A stretch of DNA of 5,093 nt, taken from the NCBI GenBank assembly GCA_007135435.1, contig SLIW01000330.1, positions 1 through 5,093 on the forward strand, given 5' to 3'. Origin of the DNA: Natronomonas sp. GTDB lineage: Archaea > Halobacteriota > Halobacteria > Halobacteriales > Haloarculaceae. The notes under the pieces are model-generated. The model had not been told where the DNA came from. It searched no databases and saw only the letters and a program-made list of their open reading frames with translations. Positions 1 to 5,093 of this stretch are shown piece by piece. Each line of letters starts with the position of its first letter. The first letter of the stretch is position 1. Both the position numbers and the translations under genes were made by a program.

Positions 1-2642
1 CCCCCGGCGTCGTCGATCGCCTCGCCAGCCTCGTCGTTGCTGGTCTCGTCGTTGCTGGTCTCGTCGTTGCTGGTCTCGTCGTTGCTGGTCTCGTCGTTGC
101 TGGTCTCGTCGTTGCCGGTTTCGTCGTTGCCGGCTTCATCACCGCCGACCGAACTCCCCGCCTCGACGGCCGCCCTGGCGCGGTCCTCGGAGGCGGCGGC
201 GCCGCCTTCCGCCTCGAACCAGTCGCGGAACGTGGTCCGGTGGAAGGTGGGCAGCGGTCGGCCGGCGTCGATCCCGGCGGTCCGCTCGAGCAGCGTCCGG
301 GCGCCCGGCAGCCTGGGGAACAGGTTGGACAGCGGGGCGAGGGCGCTGCCGATTCGGGAGAGCTCGTGGACGTTCGCGAACAGGCGGTCGCGGACCCCGG
401 CGCCGTTGCGCTGGTGGTAGGCGTGGGTGACCTCCGCCTTGAGCTTCGCCATGTCGACCTCGCTGGGGCAGTCGATGGCGCAGCCCTTGCACCCGATGCA
501 GAGGTCGAGCACCTCCTCGACGAACTCGTCGGTCGTCGCCTCGCCGGGCTCGAGCCCGCCGCTCATCGCCTCGCGGAGCGCGTTCGCCCGCCCCCGCGTC
601 GAGGTGATCTCCTCGCGGGACGCCCGGAAGGTGGGGCACATGACGCCGCCGGTGGTCGTCTGGGGCCCGCGGCAGCCGCCGCAGCCGTGGCACAGCTCGA
701 CCATGCCCTGGAAGCCGTTGTCGTTGTCCCACTCGAGGGCGGGTTCGAAGCCGGCCTCGAAGGTGTAATCGGGCCCGAAGCGGTGGTGCTCGGTCATGTC
801 CGTCGGCGACTCGTCGCGGAAGACGACCTGTCCGGGGTTGAGCAGCCAGTCGGGGTCGAACGCGGTCTTCAGCCGCTGGAACGACTCCCAGAGCTGGTCG
901 CCGTAGAGCTTGCGGTTCCACTGGGTCCGCGCGCGGCCGTCGCCGTGCTCGCCGGACACGGAGCCGCCGTACTCGATGACGAGGTCGGTGGCGGCGTCCG
1001 CGATGGACGCCATCGACGCGAGGCCCTCGGCGGTCTTGGTGTTGACCAGCGGGCGGATGTGCAACACGCCGGGGCCGGCGTGGGCGTAGAAGCTCGCGTA
1101 GGTGTCGTGGTCGTCGAGGACGTCCTGGAAGTCGGCGACGAAGCCCGGGAGGTTCTCCGGCGGGACCGCGGTGTCCTCGATGAACGCGACGTGCTTCTCG
1201 TCGGTCGTCCGCGACAGGAGGATCGGGAGGCCGGACTTCCGGAGCTTCCAGATCTGCGCGCGGCTGTCGGCGTCGTAGGCCTCGATGGCGTCGAACGCCC
1301 GCGGTTCGACGTCGGCGGTGGGGTGATCGGACGACGGCTCGGCGCTCGGCTCGTATCCCGGCAGGCGATCCGCCAGGAGGTCCGCGACCTTCCGCTCGCC
1401 GTCGGCGTCGTCGTCGGCGTAGAACTCGACGATCAGCACCGCGCCGGTCCCCTCGGGGAGCATCGCGGCGACCGGGGCGAACTCGGCGGTCTCGCGGGCG
1501 AGCTCCAGCATGACGTCGTCGATCACCTCCAGGGCGGCGGGGTCGTGGTCGACGATCGGCGAGACGTCGGCCATCGCGTCGAGCACCGAGTCGTACGCCA
1601 GGAGCACCATGCTCTTGGTCTCGGGGATCGGCTCGAGCGAGACGGTCGCCTCGGTGACGACGGCGAGGGTGCCCTCGCTCCCGCACAGCAGCTTCGCGAG
1701 GTTGACCGTCCCGCCGGGGGCGTCCGGTTCGCCGACGTCGCGGTCGGCGCCTCTGGCGTCCTCGACCAGCCAGTCGAGGTTGTACCCAGAGACGTTCCGC
1801 TTGAGGTCCGGGTACCGATCCTCGATCAGATCGGCGTCCTCCTCGAGGATCCGGGCGACCTCGGCGAGGATCCTCGCCTCGAGGTCCACGTCGTCACTGT
1901 CCTCACCCTCTGCCGGCTCGGGGAGGTCCTCGACGGCCACCTCGCCGACGGTCGTGACCGTCCCGTCGGCGAGGACGACCTCGCAGGACTCGACGTACGC
2001 GTCGGTCTTGCCGTACTGCAGGGAGTGGGCACCTGTGGAGTTGTTGCCGATGGCACCCCCGAGGGCGCTCTTGTCGCCCCAGGCGGGGTCCGGGGCGAAC
2101 TTCAGCCCGTGCGGCGCCACCGCCTCGTTGAGCGTCCCGAGGTAGATCCCGGACTGGGCGGTCGCGGTCCGGGCGTCGGGGTCGACCTCGACGACCGAGT
2201 TCATGTACCGCGAGAGGTCGAGGACGACCGCCTCGTTGACCGTCTGGCCCGCCAGCGAGGTGCCGCCACCACGGGGCAGGACGGGGATCCCCCGTTGTGC
2301 GCAGTAGGAGACGACCGCCGAGACGTCGGCCGTCGACCGTGGGAAGACCACGCCGACCGGGGTCACCTCGTAGATGCTGGCGTCGGTGGCGTAGAGCGAC
2401 CGGGTGTACGAGTCGAAGCGGACGTCGCCGTCCACCAGCTCCTCGAGATCGGCGACGAGGCCGGGCCGGTCGACCTCGTCGTCGCGGTAGTCGTAGTTCG
2501 CGCGGGAGTCGGCCGCCGGGTCTCCCTCCCCGACGTGTGCGGCCGGAGTCGTGCGCCGCCGCTCGTCGGGGTCTCCCTCCCGAGCATACGTGTGCGGTTC
2601 GTCCCTGGCTTCCGTGTGCCCATCGTCACGTGAATCTGACAT
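1..2642 (-). CDS. FAD-binding / 4Fe-4S fusion oxidoreductase (GlcD/DLD-GlcF type), probable D-lactate or other 2-hydroxyacid dehydrogenase; 3' end cut by window edge
   Basis: Seen: 880 codons stay open from ATG at 2642 to the left edge with no stop. A PCMH-type FAD-binding domain covers about residues 95-330, with PRGGGTSLAG (123-132), GGAIGNNSTGAHS (195-207) and CGSEGTL (320-326). The FAD-oxidase C-terminal domain follows to about 610, with HAGPGVLHIRP (521-531), SGEHGDGR (563-570) and a FDP..LLNPG segment. Two 4Fe-4S sites come next: C651-x2-C654-x2-C657-x11-C669-P, and the classical C715-x2-C718-x2-C721-x3-C725-P. An acidic repeat linker occupies 834-873. Known of the family: such fusions run to about 1,000 residues and end in cysteine-rich CCG domains, so those should lie beyond the edge. 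They oxidise D-lactate, glycolate or D-2-hydroxyglutarate and pass electrons to the respiratory chain. Inferred: lactate is favoured because the gene is divergent from a lactate permease. The first 50 or so residues are a low-complexity extension, so a start further downstream is possible, although no better ATG is evident. Family confidence is high; substrate confidence is moderate. Confidence 0.93.
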   Translation of the reverse strand, partial: MSDSRDDGHTEARDEPHTYAREGDPDERRRTTPAAHVGEGDPAADSRANYDYRDDEVDRPGLVADLEELVDGDVRFDSYTRSLYATDASIYEVTPVGVVFPRSTADVSAVVSYCAQRGIPVLPRGGGTSLAGQTVNEAVVLDLSRYMNSVVEVDPDARTATAQSGIYLGTLNEAVAPHGLKFAPDPAWGDKSALGGAIGNNSTGAHSLQYGKTDAYVESCEVVLADGTVTTVGEVAVEDLPEPAEGEDSDDVDLEARILAEVARILEEDADLIEDRYPDLKRNVSGYNLDWLVEDARGADRDVGEPDAPGGTVNLAKLLCGSEGTLAVVTEATVSLEPIPETKSMVLLAYDSVLDAMADVSPIVDHDPAALEVIDDVMLELARETAEFAPVAAMLPEGTGAVLIVEFYADDDADGERKVADLLADRLPGYEPSAEPSSDHPTADVEPRAFDAIEAYDADSRAQIWKLRKSGLPILLSRTTDEKHVAFIEDTAVPPENLPGFVADFQDVLDDHDTYASFYAHAGPGVLHIRPLVNTKTAEGLASMASIADAATDLVIEYGGSVSGEHGDGRARTQWNRKLYGDQLWESFQRLKTAFDPDWLLNPGQVVFRDESPTDMTEHHRFGPDYTFEAGFEPALEWDNDNGFQGMVELCHGCGGCRGPQTTTGGVMCPTFRASREEITSTRGRANALREAMSGGLEPGEATTDEFVEEVLDLCIGCKGCAIDCPSEVDMAKLKAEVTHAYHQRNGAGVRDRLFANVHELSRIGSALAPLSNLFPRLPGARTLLERTAGIDAGRPLPTFHRTTFRDWFEAEGGAAASEDRARAAVEAGSSVGGDEAGNDETGNDETSNDETSNDETSNDETSNDETSNDEAGEAIDDAG
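24..143 (-). repeat. 15-bp in-frame tandem repeat (8 units) encoding an acidic pentapeptide linker
   Basis: Eight contiguous 15-bp units lie inside the oxidoreductase gene. Read on the minus strand they encode GDEAG, NDETG, five copies of NDETS, and NDEAG (residues 834-873). The five central units (39-113) are identical at DNA level; the outer units are diverged. The tract starts about 25 residues after the TFRDWF segment that closes the iron-sulfur part. It therefore probably forms a flexible, disordered, strongly acidic linker before the expected CCG domain. Because the unit is a multiple of three, copy-number change would lengthen or shorten the linker without breaking the frame. Confidence 0.95.
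2518..2597 (-). repeat. Imperfect direct repeat, 51-bp period, in the oxidoreductase N-terminal extension
   Basis: A 13-bp block (plus strand GGGTCTCCCTCCC) occurs at 2518-2530 and again at 2569-2581. Each copy is followed shortly by ACGTGTGCGG (2533-2542 and 2588-2597), with a 2-base versus 6-base gap between the blocks. The 51-bp offset keeps frame, so both copies encode EGDP preceded by a His-containing stretch. This looks like a small old internal duplication in the non-conserved N-terminal extension. Confidence 0.7.
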
Positions 2643-2653
2643 TCGAACCCGGA

Positions 2654-2681
2654 CCTCGGTTGTCGGTCTGCCGTACCGAGG
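2654..2681 (-). promoter_or_regulatory. Inverted repeat in the presumed oxidoreductase leader; operator or mRNA hairpin
   Basis: There is a perfect 7-bp dyad, CCTCGGT (2654-2660) and ACCGAGG (2675-2681), separated by 14 bases. The spacer holds a second small stem, CGG-TCTG-CCG (2664-2673). The element lies between the TATA-like box and the ATG at 2642. On the transcript the distal arm contains GAGGT (2653-2657 region), a possible Shine-Dalgarno core 10 nt from the start codon. It could act as a repressor operator or as a leader hairpin masking the ribosome-binding site. The symmetry is seen directly; the function is inferred. Confidence 0.45.
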
Positions 2682-2690
2682 GCGGCAGGT

Positions 2691-2699
2691 CATATGAAA
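2691..2699 (-). promoter_or_regulatory. TATA-like box for the oxidoreductase gene
   Basis: The minus strand reads TTTCATATG, the only AT-rich stretch close upstream of the ATG at 2642. Archaeal transcription normally starts about 22-27 bp downstream of the TATA centre. That predicts a start near 2668 and a leader of about 25 nt. The match to the haloarchaeal TATA consensus is weak. The more distant AT-rich island at 2816-2856 is an alternative promoter that would give a much longer leader. Confidence 0.35.
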
Positions 2700-2770
2700 G
2701 GGAGGTACGATGGGTGACGCGGTGGGTGGCACGGGGGGTCGAACGATGGGTGGACCCCGTGGCCGAACGC

Positions 2771-2784
2771 CCGAACACGTTCGG
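2771..2784. promoter_or_regulatory. Palindrome, candidate operator in the shared divergent promoter region
   Basis: CCGAAC-AC-GTTCGG has perfect 6-bp arms around a 2-bp centre. An overlapping 7-bp arm pair, GCCGAAC (2762-2768) and GTTCGGC (2779-2785), makes a nested variant. It lies roughly midway between the two divergent TATA-like boxes. This is the size and symmetry of a dimeric helix-turn-helix regulator site, but no regulator gene is present in the window to link it to. Confidence 0.35.
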
Positions 2785-2893
2785 CTCCGGGGGAACGGAC
2801 CTGCCGACGGACCGGACAATATTTCGAACAAAAAATCGTTAATGTTTTAATTATGGCACCGGTAACTGGGAAGAAAGTCGGAACGCCGATATG

Positions 2894-2900
2894 TTTATTA
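2894..2900 (+). promoter_or_regulatory. TATA-like box for lctP transcription
   Basis: TTTATTA is a good match to the T/A-rich haloarchaeal TATA core and is preceded by a purine-containing stretch (GATATG) where the BRE would sit. Initiation about 22-27 bp downstream would fall near 2920-2926. The transcript would then start only about 6-12 nt before the ATG at 2932 and about 62-68 nt before the lctP ATG at 2988. Confidence 0.5.
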
Positions 2901-2931
2901 GCAGTTGGTGAACACACGTAACCTGTTTCCT

Positions 2932-2994
2932 ATGGGTGCCAGAGAATTACAGTCAGGCGGTCGGAGCATTGCTACCGGTGATCGACCATGGTAG
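2932..2994 (+). CDS. Possible 20-codon upstream ORF overlapping the lctP start
   Basis: An ATG at 2932 opens a 20-residue reading frame (begins MGARELQSGG) that ends at TAG 2992-2994. Its last codons overlap the lctP ATG (2988-2990) in another frame, giving the junction CCATGGTAG. If transcription starts about 25 bp after the TATA-like box at 2894-2900, this ATG would be close to the mRNA 5' end, where haloarchaeal leaderless translation often begins. A ribosome finishing here would stop a few bases past the lctP start, an arrangement compatible with translational coupling or leader-peptide control. The peptide resembles nothing I recognise and may be chance. Confidence 0.25.
   Translation: MGARELQSGGRSIATGDRPW
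2977..2983 (+). promoter_or_regulatory. Shine-Dalgarno-like site for lctP
   Basis: GGTGATC is complementary to the GATCACC segment near the 3' end of archaeal 16S rRNA and lies 4 nt before the ATG at 2988. It matches the 3' part of the anti-SD complement rather than the usual GGAGG core, so it is a modest site. It supports the 2988 start for a leadered mRNA. Confidence 0.4.
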
Positions 2995-4766
2995 TCGACC
3001 TCATCGTCGCGGCGCTGCCGCTCGTCGTGGTCGCGGTGCTGCTCGTCGGCCTGCTGTGGCCGGCGACGCGGGCGATGCCCATCGCGTGGATCGTGGCGCT
3101 GGCCGTCGCGTTCATCTGGTGGAACAACCCGCCCGACTACCTCGTGGGATCGACGTTCGTCGGGGTGATGACGGCGCTGTCGATCCTCTGGATCGTCTTC
3201 GGTGCGCTCGTCCTCCTGTACACGCTGATGCAAGCGGGTGCGTTCGACCGCATCAACCGGGGGTTCACCGCCATCTCCGACGACCGGCGGGTGCAGATCG
3301 TGCTGCTCGCGTTCTTCCTCGCGACGTTCATCGAGGGGGCGGCCGGCTTCGGCACACCGGCGGCCGTCGTCGCACCGCTGCTGCTCGCCCTCGGCTTCCC
3401 GGCGCTGGCGGCCGTGATCGCGGCGATCATCGGTCACATCATCGCCGTCACGTACGGCGCGGTCGGGACGCCGATCATCATCGGCATCCGCGACCCGCTC
3501 GGGATCTACGAGGACCAGATCGTGGCCGACGGCGGCATGACCGTCGTCGAGTACTCGAACAACGTCGCGGCGTGGGCGGCGACCTACCACGCGCTGGCAG
3601 GCTTCGTGATGCCGCTGTTCGCGGTCGGGATGGTCGTCTACTTCTTCAGCCCGCCGGGCGAGCGGTCGATCCAGCCGGCGCTCAGCGTCTGGCCGCTGTG
3701 CCTGTTCGCCGGGATCTCCTTCGCCATCCCCTACTGGATCTCCGCGTGGTTCATCACCGCGGAGTTCCCCTCGCTCATCGGCTCGATGGTGGGCGGCGCG
3801 ATCACCGTCGCACTGCTCCGGCGTGGCTACTTCCTGCCCGACGACGAGTGGGACTTCCCGCCGCGCGAGGAGTGGCCCGCCCACTGGGTCGGGACCATCG
3901 AGCCCGGAGGCGAGGAGGTCGACGCGCCCGGTGTCAGGGACGACGGCCCGAGCATGTCGCTCCTGAAGGCGTGGTCGCCGTACATCATCCTCATCGTCCT
4001 CCTGATCGTCACGCGGGTCGTCGATCCCATCTCGGAGACGATCAACGACGCGGCAATCGGGGTCAGCTTCGCCATCGCCGGGATCGGCGAGTTCACGCTG
4101 GGGATGGTCATCGCCTGGAGCGGAATGTTCGGCTACGAGAACCTGAACGCCAGCATCGCCTGGGTCAACGTCCCCGGCTTCTGGCTCATCCTCAGCGCGC
4201 TGATCGCCATCGCCATCTACGACATGTCGGGCGAGCAGGTGAAGGCGGCGTGGGGCGAGGCCGCCGAGAAGCTGGTCGCCCCGTTCATCGCACTGGTCTT
4301 CGTCATCGCGATGGTCCAGGTGATGATCCAGTCCGGCCAGGCCCCGGGCGCGCCCGGCGCCGGCAGCATGATCGAGATCCTCGCGATCGCGACCGCCAAC
4401 GCGACCGGGTTCGCCTACCCGGCGATCGCCGCGCTCATCGGCGCGCTCGCGGCCGCGATGGTCGGCTCGAACACGGTCTCGAACATCACCTTCGGCGGCT
4501 TCCAGTTCACCGCCGCCCACGAGCTCGGACTCCCGAGCCAGATCATCGTCGGCACGCAGGCCGTCGGTGGCGCCATCGGTAACCTCGTCGCCATCCACAA
4601 CGTGGTCGCGGCGCTGGCGACCGTCGGCCTCGTCGGCCAGGAGGGCCGCGTCATCCGGCTGAACCTGATCCCGCTGTTCTACTACGCGGCGATGGTCGGG
4701 TTCTGGACGATGATATTCGTCTACATCATGCCGGACGTCTGGCCGGCCGTCTTCGACGTCTACTGA
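2988..4766 (+). CDS. lctP: LctP-family L-lactate (2-hydroxyacid) permease
   Basis: This is a complete 592-residue polytopic membrane protein. It imports lactate, or glycolate in close relatives such as GlcA, across the cytoplasmic membrane, probably with an ion. Seen: hydrophobic segments alternate with short loops along the whole length (for example 5-24, 31-47, 53-81, 102-113, 136-160, 195-220, 234-256, 329-343, 355-379, 397-411, 430-448, 474-492 and 560-582). Family signatures I recognise are FIEGAAGFGTPAA (114-126), GSNTVSNITFGGFQ (493-506) and GGAIGNLVAIHNVV (527-540). A hydrophilic, acidic loop occupies about 283-327. The length is close to the usual 500-600 for lactate permeases (TC 2.A.14). 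The start is fixed by an in-frame TGA at 2979-2981, which excludes extension upstream, and by the first membrane segment beginning directly after it. It is transcribed divergently from the FAD/Fe-S dehydrogenase, consistent with uptake feeding oxidation. The substrate and its stereochemistry are inferred. Confidence 0.96.
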   Translation: MVVDLIVAALPLVVVAVLLVGLLWPATRAMPIAWIVALAVAFIWWNNPPDYLVGSTFVGVMTALSILWIVFGALVLLYTLMQAGAFDRINRGFTAISDDRRVQIVLLAFFLATFIEGAAGFGTPAAVVAPLLLALGFPALAAVIAAIIGHIIAVTYGAVGTPIIIGIRDPLGIYEDQIVADGGMTVVEYSNNVAAWAATYHALAGFVMPLFAVGMVVYFFSPPGERSIQPALSVWPLCLFAGISFAIPYWISAWFITAEFPSLIGSMVGGAITVALLRRGYFLPDDEWDFPPREEWPAHWVGTIEPGGEEVDAPGVRDDGPSMSLLKAWSPYIILIVLLIVTRVVDPISETINDAAIGVSFAIAGIGEFTLGMVIAWSGMFGYENLNASIAWVNVPGFWLILSALIAIAIYDMSGEQVKAAWGEAAEKLVAPFIALVFVIAMVQVMIQSGQAPGAPGAGSMIEILAIATANATGFAYPAIAALIGALAAAMVGSNTVSNITFGGFQFTAAHELGLPSQIIVGTQAVGGAIGNLVAIHNVVAALATVGLVGQEGRVIRLNLIPLFYYAAMVGFWTMIFVYIMPDVWPAVFDVY

Positions 4767-4772
4767 TCGGCC

Positions 4773-4813
4773 GTCGAGACCTGCTCGACACGGCTCGGCC
4801 GGCTCGTTTCTCT
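4773..4813 (+). terminator. Candidate terminator downstream of lctP
   Basis: Six bases after the lctP TGA there is a 6-bp inverted repeat, GTCGAG (4773-4778) and CTCGAC (4784-4789), with a 5-base loop. A pyrimidine run TTTCTCT follows at 4807-4813. Archaeal termination depends mainly on U-rich tracts and this one is short and interrupted, so the assignment is tentative. Confidence 0.3.
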
Positions 4814-4900
4814 GCGATCTCGCTCGACTCCTCGGTTAGCCGCTGGTACCCTCCCGACGCGTTGCGTAACCCCCCGTCCACTCGCACGATTCTCGTCGTG

Positions 4901-4945
4901 GGTCGCCCCGTTGCAGGTCGCTCCGCCGCAGGTCGCCCCGCCACC
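4901..4945. repeat. Three tandem 15-bp units abutting the stop codon of the right-hand gene
   Basis: Three consecutive units, GGTCGCCCCGTTGCA (4901-4915), GGTCGCTCCGCCGCA (4916-4930) and GGTCGCCCCGCCACC (4931-4945), share the core GGTCGCYCCG. They fill the end of the convergent intergenic gap and stop exactly where the TAA of the minus-strand gene begins. The units are diverged and lie outside any supported gene. Apart from this repeat and the candidate terminator, I see no gene or RNA in 4767-4945. Confidence 0.75.
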
Positions 4946-5093
4946 TTAGTCCGTCCGCCCGGCCTCGAGCGCCTCGACCAGGTCGCAGACGTTCTCGACG
5001 GCCTCCGAGAGGAGCCGCTCCCCCTTCTGGACGGTCGCCTCGGTCGGGTCGCCGACGTTCCCCGTCGCCGTCAGTCGCTCCATGTCGGCGGCC
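4946..5093 (-). CDS. C-terminal 48 residues of a probable creatininase-family amidohydrolase; 5' part beyond window
   Basis: The minus strand stays open from the right edge to a TAA at 4946-4948. The visible tail runs AADMERLTATGNVGDPTEAT, then VQKGERLLSEAVENV, and ends in an acidic helix finishing with GRTD. The pattern G-x-V-G-D-P-x-x-A-(x3)-K-G-x-x-L-L-x-x-A-V matches what I know of the end of creatininase / creatinine amidohydrolase family proteins. In archaea these include formamide hydrolases of riboflavin and F420 biosynthesis. The metal-binding residues lie outside the window, so neither the family nor the substrate can be confirmed here. The gene is convergent with lctP and separated by 179 bp, so it is unlikely to belong to the same unit. 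Codon bias and Glu/Asp content match the neighbours. Confidence 0.6.
   Translation of the reverse strand, partial: AADMERLTATGNVGDPTEATVQKGERLLSEAVENVCDLVEALEAGRTD

Larger units (their letters stand above)
2643..2987. other. Divergent intergenic regulatory region (345 bp) between the oxidoreductase and lctP
   Basis: No conserved gene is visible here. From left to right it holds a 28-bp dyad just upstream of the oxidoreductase start, a TATA-like box for that gene near 2691-2699, a G-run-rich stretch with two copies of ACGATGGGTG (2707-2716, 2743-2752), a palindrome at 2771-2784, an AT-rich island at about 2816-2856, a TATA-like box for lctP at 2894-2900, and a 20-codon upstream ORF at 2932-2994. 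Base composition falls well below that of the flanking genes, as is usual for haloarchaeal promoters. Confidence 0.8.

Noticed and set aside
24..143. CRISPR array or N-glycosylation repeat
   Set aside because: The units are contiguous with no spacers, so this is not CRISPR. NDE does not fit the N-x-S/T sequon, and the protein is expected on the cytoplasmic side.
37..420. Plus-strand frame encoding a Leu-Val-Ser-Ser repeat peptide
   Set aside because: It is the antisense reading of the 15-bp repeat and adjoining linker. The minus-strand frame has the functional motifs.
240..2633. 797-codon plus-strand open frame opposite the oxidoreductase gene
   Set aside because: It lies wholly antisense to a gene with clear FAD and Fe-S motifs. 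The translation is a Val/Gly/Arg/Leu-rich string without domains, the usual by-product of high third-position GC.
2690..2917. 75-codon minus-strand frame in the divergent region (MCSPTANK...)
   Set aside because: It is Cys/Pro/His-rich and not acidic, crosses the AT-rich promoter island and both TATA-like regions, and has no family resemblance.
2936..4582. 548-codon plus-strand frame overlapping lctP in another frame
   Set aside because: The translation is Arg/His/Gly-rich with no membrane segments, while the overlapping 592-residue frame is a clear LctP permease.
2898..4598. 566-codon minus-strand frame opposite lctP
   Set aside because: It is a highly charged Asp/Arg/Glu-rich translation with no recognisable domain, antisense to a confident gene.
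4726..4944. 72-codon minus-strand frame across the lctP 3' end and convergent gap
   Set aside because: It is an Arg/Pro-rich translation starting inside lctP and containing the 15-bp repeat; there is no conserved feature.
4767..4945. tRNA, small RNA or mobile-element remnant in the convergent gap
   Set aside because: I found no cloverleaf-like pairing, no CCA-type end, no terminal inverted repeats and no transposase fragment; only short stems and the 15-bp repeat are present.

Overview
The window looks like chromosomal DNA of a haloarchaeon (class Halobacteria); I cannot name the genus. Coding sequence is very GC-rich with strong third-position G/C bias. The proteins are rich in Asp and Glu. 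The main intergenic region drops sharply in GC and carries archaeal TATA-like boxes rather than bacterial -35/-10 pairs. The two large genes match a pairing I recognise from haloarchaeal genomes.

Layout. Positions 1-2642 (minus strand) hold an 880-codon, left-truncated gene. It encodes a large membrane-associated-type 2-hydroxyacid dehydrogenase in which a GlcD/DLD-like FAD domain is fused to a GlcF/GlpC-like iron-sulfur part. The cysteine-rich CCG domains expected at its C-terminus would lie beyond position 1. Just before the edge the protein runs into an acidic linker made of eight 5-residue repeats, five of them identical at DNA level. Positions 2643-2987 form a divergent control region, with TATA-like boxes for both directions, two inverted repeats, an AT-rich island and a possible 20-codon upstream ORF. 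Positions 2988-4766 (plus strand) encode a complete LctP-family lactate/glycolate permease of 592 residues. Positions 4767-4945 are a convergent intergenic gap with a candidate terminator and a small 15-bp tandem repeat. Positions 4946-5093 (minus strand) are the last 48 codons of another gene, probably a creatininase-family amidohydrolase.

How the genes fit together. The permease would import lactate (or glycolate). The FAD/Fe-S enzyme would oxidise the 2-hydroxyacid to the 2-oxoacid (pyruvate from D-lactate) and pass electrons to the respiratory chain. Their divergent arrangement around one regulatory region suggests shared control. The substrate and the stereochemistry are inferred from family and context, not shown by the sequence.

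I see no evidence for a previously undescribed multi-gene system. The points worth a second look are small-scale: the length-variable acidic linker inside a redox enzyme, a leader hairpin overlapping a possible ribosome-binding site, and a short upstream ORF overlapping the permease start.
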